A stretch of 34,222 bases of DNA from Bacteroidota bacterium. GTDB taxonomy: Bacteria > Bacteroidota > Bacteroidia > Bacteroidales > GCA-2748055. A model generated the notes under the pieces. The model was not told where the DNA came from. It saw only the letters and a list, made by a program, of their open reading frames with translations, and did no database searches. Position 1 is the first letter of the stretch. Every line of letters begins with the position of its first letter. The stretch spans positions 1 through 34,222 of the forward strand of contig JAAEOI010000034.1 of NCBI GenBank assembly GCA_024244665.1, in the 5' to 3' direction. Made by a program: the position numbers and the translations under genes. Below, in pieces: positions 23,453-33,947 of this stretch.

Positions 23453-24919
23453 ATGTCGTTATTTACACCAGGGAGACGGTGGCAGCCACCCTTTCTACCC
23501 TTTAAAAAGGAACCCTTTGGAAAAAGGGCAATAAGAAAGATTGAGCGGGTATCGAAGGGTCCCCTTTTCGGTTGCAGGATGTGTGGAAACTGCTTGCTTC
23601 AGGAGACAGCTTTTATCTGTCCCATGGAGTGCCCCAAAGGGATGAGGAATGGTCCCTGCGGAGGATCAACTCCGGAGAATTGCTACGTGGATGAAACACG
23701 TCCGTGCATTTGGCACAAAATCTACAGCCGGGCACACAAAATGGGCAGGGACGAGATGTTGCTTGAAGTCCTCCCTCCGCTTGACTGGGACAAGGTGGGA
23801 ACCGAGACCTGGGGAGATGTGGTGCGCTCTGCAAGGAAATACGGGACCAGGAAATTCATCAAAAGCAGGTTCTCGGGGGACAAGATCCTGAAAGCCAATG
23901 CATGGGAGTCTGTCTTTAAACCTGTGCGCCAGCCTGACTGGTGGAATGGAGATTCCCTCTACCATCCACCCGCATACGAAGAACCCTTTTCCAATCTGGA
24001 GAGAGAACTTAAATCGGGAAAATTTGTGATTACAGCAGAGGTCTCACCTCCATTGAGCACATCCACAGGAAAGCTGAAAAGAGATATAGAAATGATGAAA
24101 GACCTTGTGGCAGCAGTGAATTTCACTGACAGCGCCTCGGCCAGTCCACGCATGTCGAGTATGGCCTGCAGCAAGGTAGCAGCTGAACTGGGTGTTGATC
24201 CGGTACTCCAGATCGCTGCCAGGGATAAGACCCGAAGCGGACTCCAGTCCGACATCGTCGGAGCAAACGTCATGGGGGTCCATAATGTGCTTTGCATCTC
24301 AGGCGATAATGCCCGTATCGGACCCACTCCCACCAGCAATACCAACATCCTGGATATGGATGCTGTCCAGATGCTCTGGATCCTTAGGCGAATGCGGGAT
24401 GAAGGAATCTACCTGGATGGCAGGAAGATGAAATCACCTCCCAAACTGTTTTTAGGAGCGGCCGCCTCCCCCTTTGCCTCCGAGCCCCGCTTCCAGGCGC
24501 TCAGGGAGGAGAAGAAGATCAATGCCGGCGCACAGTTCTTCCAGACCAACCTGATCTATGATCCCGACGGACTGGACCTGTGGCTTGAGGAGCTGGATAA
24601 GCGGAACATCCTTGATAAGGTCTATATCCTGGCAGGTGTCACCCCCATCCGGAGCAAGCGGATGGCGCAATACCTTCATCACAACATCCCCGGAGTCAGG
24701 GTCCCCCAAACAATACTGGACCGTTTTGAAGCAACCAGGGAGGATGATTATGAAGAGCTGGGAGTGGAGATTGCACTGGAAGTCATAGAGAAGATCAAGG
24801 GTAAGAAAGGCATCAACGGCCTCCACCTCATGTCGGTGGGATGGGAAGCCATTGTGCCCAGGATTATCGAACAGGCAGGATTGAAACTTCCAATTCAGCA
24901 CTATGCAGGAAATAAATGA
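23453..24919 (+). CDS. Fused MetV-MetF methylene-THF reductase
   Basis: The 488-residue protein joins two modules. Residues 1-150 are a MetV-like cysteine-rich domain (C41, C44, C47, C56, C60, C69, C77 and C85: GCRMCGNC, CPMECPKGMRNGPCGG, CYVDETRPC), probably holding Fe-S clusters and/or zinc. Residues about 175-485 are the MetF barrel (FVITAEVSPPLSTSTGKL, VNFTDSASASPRMSS, VLCISGDNARIGPTP, GAQFFQTNLIYD). In many acetogens MetV and MetF are separate subunits. It interconverts methyl-THF and methylene-THF with an electron carrier not encoded here (no RnfC, Hdr or hydrogenase in the window). It overlaps the next gene by 4 nt (ATGA). Confidence 0.9.
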   Translation: MSLFTPGRRWQPPFLPFKKEPFGKRAIRKIERVSKGPLFGCRMCGNCLLQETAFICPMECPKGMRNGPCGGSTPENCYVDETRPCIWHKIYSRAHKMGRDEMLLEVLPPLDWDKVGTETWGDVVRSARKYGTRKFIKSRFSGDKILKANAWESVFKPVRQPDWWNGDSLYHPPAYEEPFSNLERELKSGKFVITAEVSPPLSTSTGKLKRDIEMMKDLVAAVNFTDSASASPRMSSMACSKVAAELGVDPVLQIAARDKTRSGLQSDIVGANVMGVHNVLCISGDNARIGPTPTSNTNILDMDAVQMLWILRRMRDEGIYLDGRKMKSPPKLFLGAAASPFASEPRFQALREEKKINAGAQFFQTNLIYDPDGLDLWLEELDKRNILDKVYILAGVTPIRSKRMAQYLHHNIPGVRVPQTILDRFEATREDDYEELGVEIALEVIEKIKGKKGINGLHLMSVGWEAIVPRIIEQAGLKLPIQHYAGNK

Positions 24920-26160
24920 GATTAAAAAGAGTCATTGCATCCTTGCTTCCCGGGATTTTCCTCATTGGCTATAATATCGGCACGGGCAGCATAACCTCCA
25001 TGTCTAAATCGGGTGCAAATTTCGGGTTGGACCTGTTGTGGGCCGTATTGCTCAGCTGCCTGATCACCTATTACCTCATTAACCTGTTCAGCAGGTACAC
25101 CATGGTTACAGGTGAAACTGTAATTCAGGGCATGAAAAGACACATATCCCCCGCCCTGGTTATCATCCTGATCACAGCCCTGTCAATGATCATTCTTGCG
25201 GCACTGATGGGTATTATCGGAATCATTGCCGATGTATTGAGTGTATGGACGGAAACACAATTCAATGCTGAAATTTCCCCTAAAATCTGGGCAGTCATTC
25301 TGGCTTCACTGATCTATGTGGTGGTTTACTTTGGCAATTATGCCTCCTTTGAAAAAATCCTGGCCATCCTGGTTTCTATCATGGGAATGGCCTTCGTGAT
25401 CACCATGTTTATTGACTTTCCCTCTTTGGGGGAGATTGCGGGGGGACTGGTTCCTAAACTGCCCGAGGAGACCGTGGGAAGTGACAACAGCGCATATGTG
25501 ATTGTAGCCGGAATGGTGGGTACCACGGTGTCTGTTTTTGCATTTATCATCCGGTCCCAGATCGTCAAAGATACCGGGTGGAAAATGGCCGACAACCGCA
25601 TCCAGCGGCGGGATGCACTGGTAAGCGCTTCGTTGATGTTCATCCTGAGCGCTGCGGTTCTGATCACAGCTACCACCACGTTGTTTTCCAATGGGCTGAA
25701 AATGAATTCCGTTTCCGAAATGGTTCCCCTTTTGAAACCACTGGCCGGTGACGCTGCCCTGGGAATCTTCGTACTAGGGATCATTGCAGCGGGCCTCTCC
25801 TCACACCTTCCAAATCTGCTGGTCATTCCCTGGCTGATAATTGATTATAAAGGATCGGAAAGAGAGACAAGAACGCCCCTTTTCAGGTGGATTTTACTGG
25901 TATTGAGCATTGTAAGCGTGATCGGAGTATTGCTTGGGTTCAAACCCATATTTGTACTCCTGGTTTCACAGGCCTGCATAGCCATCGTACTTCCCCTGAC
26001 CCTGGCAGGAGTTTTTTACCTGACCAGCAGGAAATCCCTGATGAACCATTATAAAAGTTCAGGATTTGAAGTAGTGCTGAACACGGCAATTCTGGGATTG
26101 TCCTTATATTTAAGTTTTCTTGCCATTGGTGGCCTATGGCAGGACTTTTTCGCATCCTGA
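24916..26160 (+). CDS. Nramp-fold transporter without canonical metal-binding motifs
   Basis: The 414-residue protein has about 11 membrane helices and an Nramp-like start (LLPGIFLIGY, then FGLDLLWAVLLSCL). The helix 1 metal motif DPGN corresponds here to I21-G-T-G24. The helix 6 MPHN motif corresponds to V205-S-V-F208 within GTTVSVFAFIIRSQIV. It thus lacks the Asp, Asn, Met and His ligands expected for divalent metal transport. It is translationally coupled to the reductase gene and precedes two methyltransferase genes. Uptake of the methyl donor or export of a product is possible (inference). A distant APC-superfamily transporter of another subfamily is the alternative. Confidence 0.72.
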   Translation: MRLKRVIASLLPGIFLIGYNIGTGSITSMSKSGANFGLDLLWAVLLSCLITYYLINLFSRYTMVTGETVIQGMKRHISPALVIILITALSMIILAALMGIIGIIADVLSVWTETQFNAEISPKIWAVILASLIYVVVYFGNYASFEKILAILVSIMGMAFVITMFIDFPSLGEIAGGLVPKLPEETVGSDNSAYVIVAGMVGTTVSVFAFIIRSQIVKDTGWKMADNRIQRRDALVSASLMFILSAAVLITATTTLFSNGLKMNSVSEMVPLLKPLAGDAALGIFVLGIIAAGLSSHLPNLLVIPWLIIDYKGSERETRTPLFRWILLVLSIVSVIGVLLGFKPIFVLLVSQACIAIVLPLTLAGVFYLTSRKSLMNHYKSSGFEVVLNTAILGLSLYLSFLAIGGLWQDFFAS

Positions 26161-26175
26161 AAGGAAAAGTAAAAG

Positions 26176-27333
26176 ATGAATGCAGTGAAATTGAATCCCC
26201 AGTCAAATATTGCCAAAATTCTTCAAAATCAGAACCCTGAAAGTATTGTATATGCGCCCAATTACTGGCAGTGGTTTGCCCACCATAAGAACCATATGCT
26301 ACTACCCGATGAGATCAAACACTGCGAGAGCCAGCTTGACCTGATCAAATACCTGGGCCTGGATGTTTTCAGCCGGAATATATATAGCCGTCAGGACGAA
26401 TACTGGTTTGGTGGCATATGCGATGAATATCTCGAGGAAGGGGAAATAAGCTCTGATGTTTCCTTTAATGAGAAGGATAAGATCACCACAAAAAAATACC
26501 TCTTGAAAAACGGGGAACTCACCGAACAACTCCAATATGTTTTTAATGAATCCACTGTGGTTCAAAAGAAGTTTCTGATTACTGATTATTCCAGCCAGTC
26601 TGCACTGATGGAAGAATTGGTCCGGACAAGGCGCTGGAGATTTAAGGGGGAGCAATTTGAACAGGCGCAAAACATGGCAGGCAACCAGGGAGTAGCAATC
26701 GTGGGTGACTTTTACAGCCCGCTAAAAATGCTTCATTTAATGCTTGGCCCCATCCAGACGGTATATTTTGTAATGGAACAGCCTCAATTCGCAAAAGAGC
26801 TGCTTGCAATGCACGAAGAGAATCAATTAGACCTTGTCAGGCAGGCGATGGCCCATGATGTGAAAGCTATCATGGCCATGGATAACCTGGATACCATGTT
26901 CCATCCTCCCGATTATGTGGAGGAATACTCTGCATCATTCTACGAAAATGCAAGTAAGATATGCAACAATAACGGGGCCCGGTTCTTCATACACGCCTGT
27001 GGCAACCAGAAAGAGAACCTGAAACTCATTTCATCACTGAATGTGGGAGGACTGGAAGGAGTTGCTTACCCCCCCATGGGAAATGTGGAGCTGGTTGAAG
27101 CCCTGGAAATGACATCCGACAGATTCATCATTACGGGTGGAATCAGTGCCATTGAAACTACGCAACTGCTAACTGCAAGAGAGGTGAGTGCATACGTGAA
27201 GAAGTTGTTTACTGCAATTGCGCCATTTAAGAACAGATTCATTTTCTCAGCCAGTTGTAATACATCGGTGGACACACCCTGGGATACTATTAAATATTTC
27301 CGGGATGCCTGGTTGGAGTATAAAGATCTCTAA
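26176..27333 (+). CDS. UroD-family corrinoid methyltransferase (methyltransferase I candidate, copy A)
   Basis: The 385-residue protein has the uroporphyrinogen decarboxylase-like barrel. It keeps the zinc-thiol pattern of the MtaA/MtbA and O-demethylase MtvB/OdmB group: H273-A-C275 in FFIHACGN and C361 in FSASCNTSVDTPWDTI. This argues for a methyltransferase and against heme synthesis. It should activate a methyl acceptor or donor at zinc and exchange the methyl with the corrinoid protein. The start at 26176 lies 15 nt after the transporter stop. Its N-terminal 60 residues (NYWQWFAHHKNHMLL) are typical of the family's substrate entrance. The donor is unknown. Confidence 0.85.
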   Translation: MNAVKLNPQSNIAKILQNQNPESIVYAPNYWQWFAHHKNHMLLPDEIKHCESQLDLIKYLGLDVFSRNIYSRQDEYWFGGICDEYLEEGEISSDVSFNEKDKITTKKYLLKNGELTEQLQYVFNESTVVQKKFLITDYSSQSALMEELVRTRRWRFKGEQFEQAQNMAGNQGVAIVGDFYSPLKMLHLMLGPIQTVYFVMEQPQFAKELLAMHEENQLDLVRQAMAHDVKAIMAMDNLDTMFHPPDYVEEYSASFYENASKICNNNGARFFIHACGNQKENLKLISSLNVGGLEGVAYPPMGNVELVEALEMTSDRFIITGGISAIETTQLLTAREVSAYVKKLFTAIAPFKNRFIFSASCNTSVDTPWDTIKYFRDAWLEYKDL

Positions 27334-27405
27334 GCGTTTCGGATCCCTTTCCCTGATAATACTGAGCCCCGGGCTAATTACAATTATTACACATATCTTC
27401 ATAAT

Positions 27406-28410
27406 ATGGAAAAAAGAGATGTGATCAGAATGGTACTGGATGGAAAAAAACCTCCCTACGTTCCATGGTCATTTAAATTCACTGAAGAGCCATTGAAATT
27501 GCTCCAGGAACACTTCAGGGAATCCGATCTGGATCTTCCCCTGGACAATCACATCCTGAACCTTGGCAGTGATATCGGCTTTTTTAATGAGATAGAAAAA
27601 GATATGTTCCAGGATGTGTTCAAGGTGGTTTGGGATCGCACCATTGATAAGGACATCGGGAATCCGAGGGAAATTATTCTCAGCGAACCATCCATGGAGA
27701 GGTATGAATTCCCCAACCCGCTGGATCCGCGTTTCTTCGCAAATATTGAAGCGGAGATTGAAAAAAAGCCGGACCTTTTCAGGGTATTTCAGATCGGATT
27801 CAGTCTGTACGAAAGGGCATGGAGCCTTAGGGGTACAGAAAACCTGCTCATGGATTTCCTGGTCAATCCGGATTTTGTAAAGGAACTTTTTGCCAGGATT
27901 ACCGACTACAACATTGCACAGATTAGACAGGCCCTTAGATACGATATCGATGCAGTCTACTTCGGAGATGACTGGGGACAGCAATCGGGACTGATTATGG
28001 GATATGAGATGTGGAAGGAGTTCATATACCCCGAATTGAAACGGATGTACCAAACTGTTAAGGATTCAGGAAAATATGTAATGATCCACTCCTGTGGCGA
28101 TGTGGATGAGCTGTTTCCCGACCTGATTGAAGCGGGACTGGACTGCTTTAATCCCTTTCAGCCCGAGGTGATGGATGTGGCCGGTATCATATCGGAATAC
28201 AGGGGGATACTCGCTTTTCACGGTGGGCTCTCCATGCAGAAAACCCTCCCCTTCGGAACAGTGGAAGAGGTCAGGAAGGAGTCGGAATGGCTCCTGGAAC
28301 TGGGCCGGGAAGGAGGCTATATTTTCTCTCCCTCCCACTCTGTGGAAAGCGACACTACCATGGAGAATATCCTCCAGTTTATCGAAACCGCCAGAGGACA
28401 GATCTATTAG
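27406..28410 (+). CDS. UroD-family corrinoid methyltransferase (methyltransferase I candidate, copy B)
   Basis: The 334-residue protein has the same fold as the previous gene but diverges from it. It keeps H228-S-C230 (MIHSCGDVDELFPD) while the position of the third zinc ligand reads FSPSHSVESDTTMENI, with His and no Cys. Other family features are VYFGDDWGQQSGLIMGYEMW (about 185-204), DCFNPFQPEVMD and AFHGGLSMQKTLPFG. The HSCGD/SPSH subgroup is common in gene clusters for methoxylated or methylated compounds and in sugar-related loci. It is the last gene of the island, 72 nt after copy A, and converges on the symporter gene. Confidence 0.85.
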   Translation: MEKRDVIRMVLDGKKPPYVPWSFKFTEEPLKLLQEHFRESDLDLPLDNHILNLGSDIGFFNEIEKDMFQDVFKVVWDRTIDKDIGNPREIILSEPSMERYEFPNPLDPRFFANIEAEIEKKPDLFRVFQIGFSLYERAWSLRGTENLLMDFLVNPDFVKELFARITDYNIAQIRQALRYDIDAVYFGDDWGQQSGLIMGYEMWKEFIYPELKRMYQTVKDSGKYVMIHSCGDVDELFPDLIEAGLDCFNPFQPEVMDVAGIISEYRGILAFHGGLSMQKTLPFGTVEEVRKESEWLLELGREGGYIFSPSHSVESDTTMENILQFIETARGQIY

Positions 28411-28433
28411 AGATCTGTTGGTTCATATCTTTG

Positions 28434-30005
28434 CTACCAGAATACAGAATATAAAGCGGCCAGTATTCCCAGGATAAGAATAGCCGAACCGTTGAATATG
28501 GGTCCGGTCTTAAAGAGTCCCTTCTCAATTTCAATGCCCTTGCCGTGATCTCCCTTTTTCCGGTTCTCCAGCAGGGAATACCCCACAAGTATGGCGCTCA
28601 GAATAAGGAAGGAGTACCCCACCCGGTTCATAAACGGCATATCAGGAATCAGAAGATCAAAGAGCAAGGATAGCGGAATAGTCAGGATGGCCACCAGCAG
28701 CGCAGCATTGGAAGTGGCTTTTTTCCAGAATAGTCCGGCCAGGAAAATGGCCACCAGTCCGGGCGTGACATAGCCTGTAAAATCCTGTATAAACTGGAAA
28801 GCCTGGTCCAGGCTCCTTAGCAAGGGTGCTATGGTGACGGCGATGGTCAGAACCACCAGACTGGTGATCCTGCCGGTTCGGACAAGGGTCTTCTCCGATG
28901 CCTTCTTATTAATTAAAGGCTTGAAGAGGTCCATGGTGAAAATGGTGGAAGAACTATTGGTCATAGAGCTCAGGGATGAGACAATTGCAGCGATCAGGGC
29001 GGCAAAAACCAGCCCCTTAAAACCAGGTCCCACAAAATTACTGAGTAGCCAGGGATAGGCATCGTCGGGTTTGGCTATATCGGCATGCAACACATAGGCT
29101 GCAATACCCGGCACCACCACCAGGATGGGGAGCATCAACTTCAGGAACCCGGCAAACACAACTCCCCGCTGAGCTTCCTTCAGGCTTTTTGCAGCCAGTG
29201 CCCGCTGAATGATGTACTGGTTGCAACCAAAATAGTAGAGGTTAGCCATCCATATCCCGCCCAGCAGAATTCCGATTCCCGGCAGATAGGTATGCATCGG
29301 GTGGTCCTTTGCCAGGACCATATCAAACTTATCGGGTGCCTGCTTCAGCATATTGCCAAATCCGGCAATAACTCCCTCGCCATTCCCAATCTCAGACAGA
29401 ACAAGAAAGGTTGTAATAAGTCCGCCAATCACCAGGAATGTCACCTGCATCACATCGGTCCACGCCACAGCTTTCAGTCCCCCGTAAACCGAGTAAATGG
29501 CCGAAAACAGAGCCAGCCCGATCACTGCGGGAAGAAGCTCCACACTCAGCACATTGACCAGGACAAGGGCACCCAGGTAGAGGACCGAGGTGAGGTTGAT
29601 AAAAACATAGACCAGGAGCCAGAAAACGGCAAGACTGGTTCTCACCCTGTGGTCATACCGAATCTCCAGGAACTGGGGCATGGTATAGATCTTCGTCTTC
29701 AGAAAGATGGGAAGAAAATACTTGGCTACTATCAAAAGACCAATTGCCCCGATCCACTCATAGGTTGCAATCCCAAGGCCAATGGCATATCCTGAACCGG
29801 ACATTCCGATAAATTGCTCGGCTGAGATGTTTGAAGCAATCAGAGAGGCTCCCACCGCCCACCAGGGCAGTGAACGGCTGGCCAGGAAATAGTCGGACGA
29901 GGTCTCTTCCACCCCCTTCTTTTTCCTTGAAACAAACAATCCCAGGCCAACAACCAGCAGACAATAACCAATAAATACAACGAAATCAATTCCCGAGAGA
30001 TCCAT
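28434..30005 (-). CDS. Sodium/solute symporter (SSS family, SGLT-like)
   Basis: The 523-residue protein has about 14 membrane helices. SSS/SGLT features: SDYFLASRSLPWWAVGASLI (about 37-56), ASNISAEQFIGMSGSGYAIG, TMPQFLEIRYD, SAIYSVYGGLKAVAWTDVMQ and SSLSSMTNSSSTIFTMDLF with the conserved Na+-site serines. SGLT-type members carry sugars or sugar-like solutes with sodium. It ends 23 nt from the convergent methyltransferase copy B. It may import the glycoside or monosaccharide used by this region, but a link to the one-carbon island is only positional. Confidence 0.9.
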   Translation of the reverse strand: MDLSGIDFVVFIGYCLLVVGLGLFVSRKKKGVEETSSDYFLASRSLPWWAVGASLIASNISAEQFIGMSGSGYAIGLGIATYEWIGAIGLLIVAKYFLPIFLKTKIYTMPQFLEIRYDHRVRTSLAVFWLLVYVFINLTSVLYLGALVLVNVLSVELLPAVIGLALFSAIYSVYGGLKAVAWTDVMQVTFLVIGGLITTFLVLSEIGNGEGVIAGFGNMLKQAPDKFDMVLAKDHPMHTYLPGIGILLGGIWMANLYYFGCNQYIIQRALAAKSLKEAQRGVVFAGFLKLMLPILVVVPGIAAYVLHADIAKPDDAYPWLLSNFVGPGFKGLVFAALIAAIVSSLSSMTNSSSTIFTMDLFKPLINKKASEKTLVRTGRITSLVVLTIAVTIAPLLRSLDQAFQFIQDFTGYVTPGLVAIFLAGLFWKKATSNAALLVAILTIPLSLLFDLLIPDMPFMNRVGYSFLILSAILVGYSLLENRKKGDHGKGIEIEKGLFKTGPIFNGSAILILGILAALYSVFW

Positions 30006-30098
30006 AAAATGAGGGAATTACTTCACTATAAACAATGTCAGCAAAAAGAAGGACAAAGTGCGTAACATCCTTAGAAGTTTTAGTTTTAATTAAGTTTT

Positions 30099-30106
30099 CA
30101 AATATA
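30099..30106 (-). promoter_or_regulatory. -7 box for the symporter gene
   Basis: On the minus strand TATATTTG matches TAnnTTTG exactly, 93 nt before the symporter start. A -33 TTTG at the right spacing is not evident. The flanking TGCTATATTTG is also the reverse complement of the core of the putative one-carbon operator, so either reading is possible. Confidence 0.4.
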
Positions 30107-30132
30107 GCAATTTGTGTGAAAGAAATTTGTGT

Positions 30133-30160
30133 AAAAGAAAAAGGGGGCACATGCCCCCTT
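30133..30160 (-). terminator. Rho-independent terminator of gyrB
   Basis: On the minus strand, AAGGGGGC (30160-30153) pairs with GCCCCCTT (30148-30141) around a 4-nt loop, followed by a T-rich run (TTTTTCTTTT). It lies 23 nt after the gyrB stop. The stem is GC-rich and perfect. Confidence 0.85.
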
Positions 30161-30182
30161 CTGTTATTTGAATGGATGCAAG

Positions 30183-32508
<2,326 letters not shown>

Positions 32509-33216
32509 CTAATTTTTGGTCCCGTAATCAAGTTTATGACGCACCTCCCTGACAACCTGTTTCGACATCCTGGTGCCATGCTTCTCCAGGAAAACTTCCA
32601 CCGCCTCCCGGTCACTTTTGGAAAGTTCACGCAAGGCCCAGGAAAGCGCCTTCCAGATCATCGGGTTCCTTTCATCCACCACCCTTTCACAGACCGACAG
32701 GGTACGGGGTGTATCGCCTCTCCCTCCCCTCGATTTCAGATTCAGCGCAACGGTCGATACCACAGCCACTCTCCGGTCCCAAAAATTGCCCGATTTGAGG
32801 TGCTTTTCAATGTGATGGTCCTTCACTACCCCCCGGCCCCACAAAACGCCATAAATGCCCACTGTAAAGTGATCCACAGATGCCCAGTTGTCCAGGTTCC
32901 TCCACAAAGCAGTCAAATCCTCATAAGTAAGCACGTTCAGCAGCTTCTTATCCCGTCCGATCATCTCATAGGCCACCACCTGGCATTCGAAAATATCCTG
33001 TTTCACCAATGCTTTACACAGCTCTATCCACTCCTGCTCAATCCACCCGGCATTACGCTCCCTGAGCGCTTTTATCACGGCCTTCATATCCGGATTGGTC
33101 ACCCCAATCACTCTTTGGGAGGTGGGAAAATTACGCGCGGACATCTCCAGCCTCCTTGTGGTGCTCAGCTCCTCCAGCGCTTCAATGATCTCCCTGACAA
33201 TAATCTGTTTATCCAT
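32509..33216 (-). CDS. DNA alkylation repair protein (AlkD-like HEAT repeats)
   Basis: The 235-residue all-helical protein carries LDNWASVDHF (about 108-117), matching the AlkD segment with the catalytic Asp and aromatic DNA-contact residues. FWDRRVAVVSTVAL (about 146-159) holds the conserved Arg, and NPMIWKALSWALRELSK (about 182-198) follows. AlkD-type glycosylases remove cationic alkylpurines such as 3- or 7-methyl adducts without base flipping. It lies 17 nt downstream of the DUF4276 gene on the same strand, so it may be cotranscribed with that putative defence pair. Confidence 0.85.
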   Translation of the reverse strand: MDKQIIVREIIEALEELSTTRRLEMSARNFPTSQRVIGVTNPDMKAVIKALRERNAGWIEQEWIELCKALVKQDIFECQVVAYEMIGRDKKLLNVLTYEDLTALWRNLDNWASVDHFTVGIYGVLWGRGVVKDHHIEKHLKSGNFWDRRVAVVSTVALNLKSRGGRGDTPRTLSVCERVVDERNPMIWKALSWALRELSKSDREAVEVFLEKHGTRMSKQVVREVRHKLDYGTKN

Positions 33217-33233
33217 GATGAAAAATTCAGAAA

Positions 33234-33947
33234 TTAAAAGTCTTCTTTAAAAAAGTGCTCCAGCTCCTTAACAAACTTTTCCAGGCTGGGCATTCGTTCG
33301 GTAAGTCCATGGGTGAAGTACTGGAAATCAAGCTTACTTACCACGGCGTTCAGTTTGTAACGTTTCTTTGTATAATCATGTCCTGCCAGCTGGTATACAG
33401 CCTTCAGATCATCGGCAGGATGTTCCCTTGCCTCCATTCTCCCGGTTCTTGGGTTGAATCCCAGGTGCTTCTCCACAAACTCCGGAGTAAGCTTCCTTGA
33501 AACCCTCTTCAGGTGGTGGAACTCCCCCAGGAACCAGGCCTCTGTCTCCATAATGGCCAGATGGATATGTGTCCGGGCCCGCTTTTGCGGAAGCTGGTGA
33601 TTGAGCCCCCTCTGCAGTTTACCCACATCCTTGCGTTCAAAATTGGGGAAGACATCCCTGAGCCCAAGGATCATATGGTATCCGCTCGAAACCAGCTTAC
33701 GCCTGCGGGCCAGCATATAACTCTTCACATTGGTCTCCCCCCCGCAATCATAAATCAGCACATAATAGTCGGTCATGTTGTTCACATGGGCAGCCTTCAT
33801 CACCGTGAAGGACATTTTCACATTGTGACCTCCTGTGATCTTCACAGACTGAATGGCAATCTTATTCCTGCCAAGGACAGCATCAAGCATTTGTCTCACA
33901 AGAATCTGCTCGGTCAGCCCCTCAACAAATATGGCCAGCTTCTTCAT
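33234..33947 (-). CDS. DUF4276 (TOPRIM-like) protein paired with an AAA ATPase
   Basis: The 237-residue protein begins KLAIFVEGLTEQILVRQMLD, with the Glu of a TOPRIM-like first strand (E9). YYVLIYDCGGETNVKSY (about 61-77) provides an acidic second motif, and HLAIMETEAWFLGEF (about 128-142) is typical of DUF4276. Such proteins are usually encoded next to an AAA ATPase and are thought to act as nuclease-like effectors in phage or plasmid defence, by analogy with OLD and PARIS-type pairs. Its start overlaps the ATPase stop by 4 nt. Biochemical activity is not established from sequence. Confidence 0.78.
   Translation of the reverse strand: MKKLAIFVEGLTEQILVRQMLDAVLGRNKIAIQSVKITGGHNVKMSFTVMKAAHVNNMTDYYVLIYDCGGETNVKSYMLARRRKLVSSGYHMILGLRDVFPNFERKDVGKLQRGLNHQLPQKRARTHIHLAIMETEAWFLGEFHHLKRVSRKLTPEFVEKHLGFNPRTGRMEAREHPADDLKAVYQLAGHDYTKKRYKLNAVVSKLDFQYFTHGLTERMPSLEKFVKELEHFFKEDF

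Noticed and set aside
15705..28410. Complete Wood-Ljungdahl acetogenesis locus
   Set aside because: The methyl branch genes are present, but no CODH/acetyl-CoA synthase, formate dehydrogenase or corrinoid iron-sulfur protein is in the window.
26176..28410. Uroporphyrinogen decarboxylase (heme biosynthesis, hemE)
   Set aside because: Both proteins carry the HxC zinc motif of corrinoid methyltransferases and lie in a methyl-transfer operon with no other heme genes.
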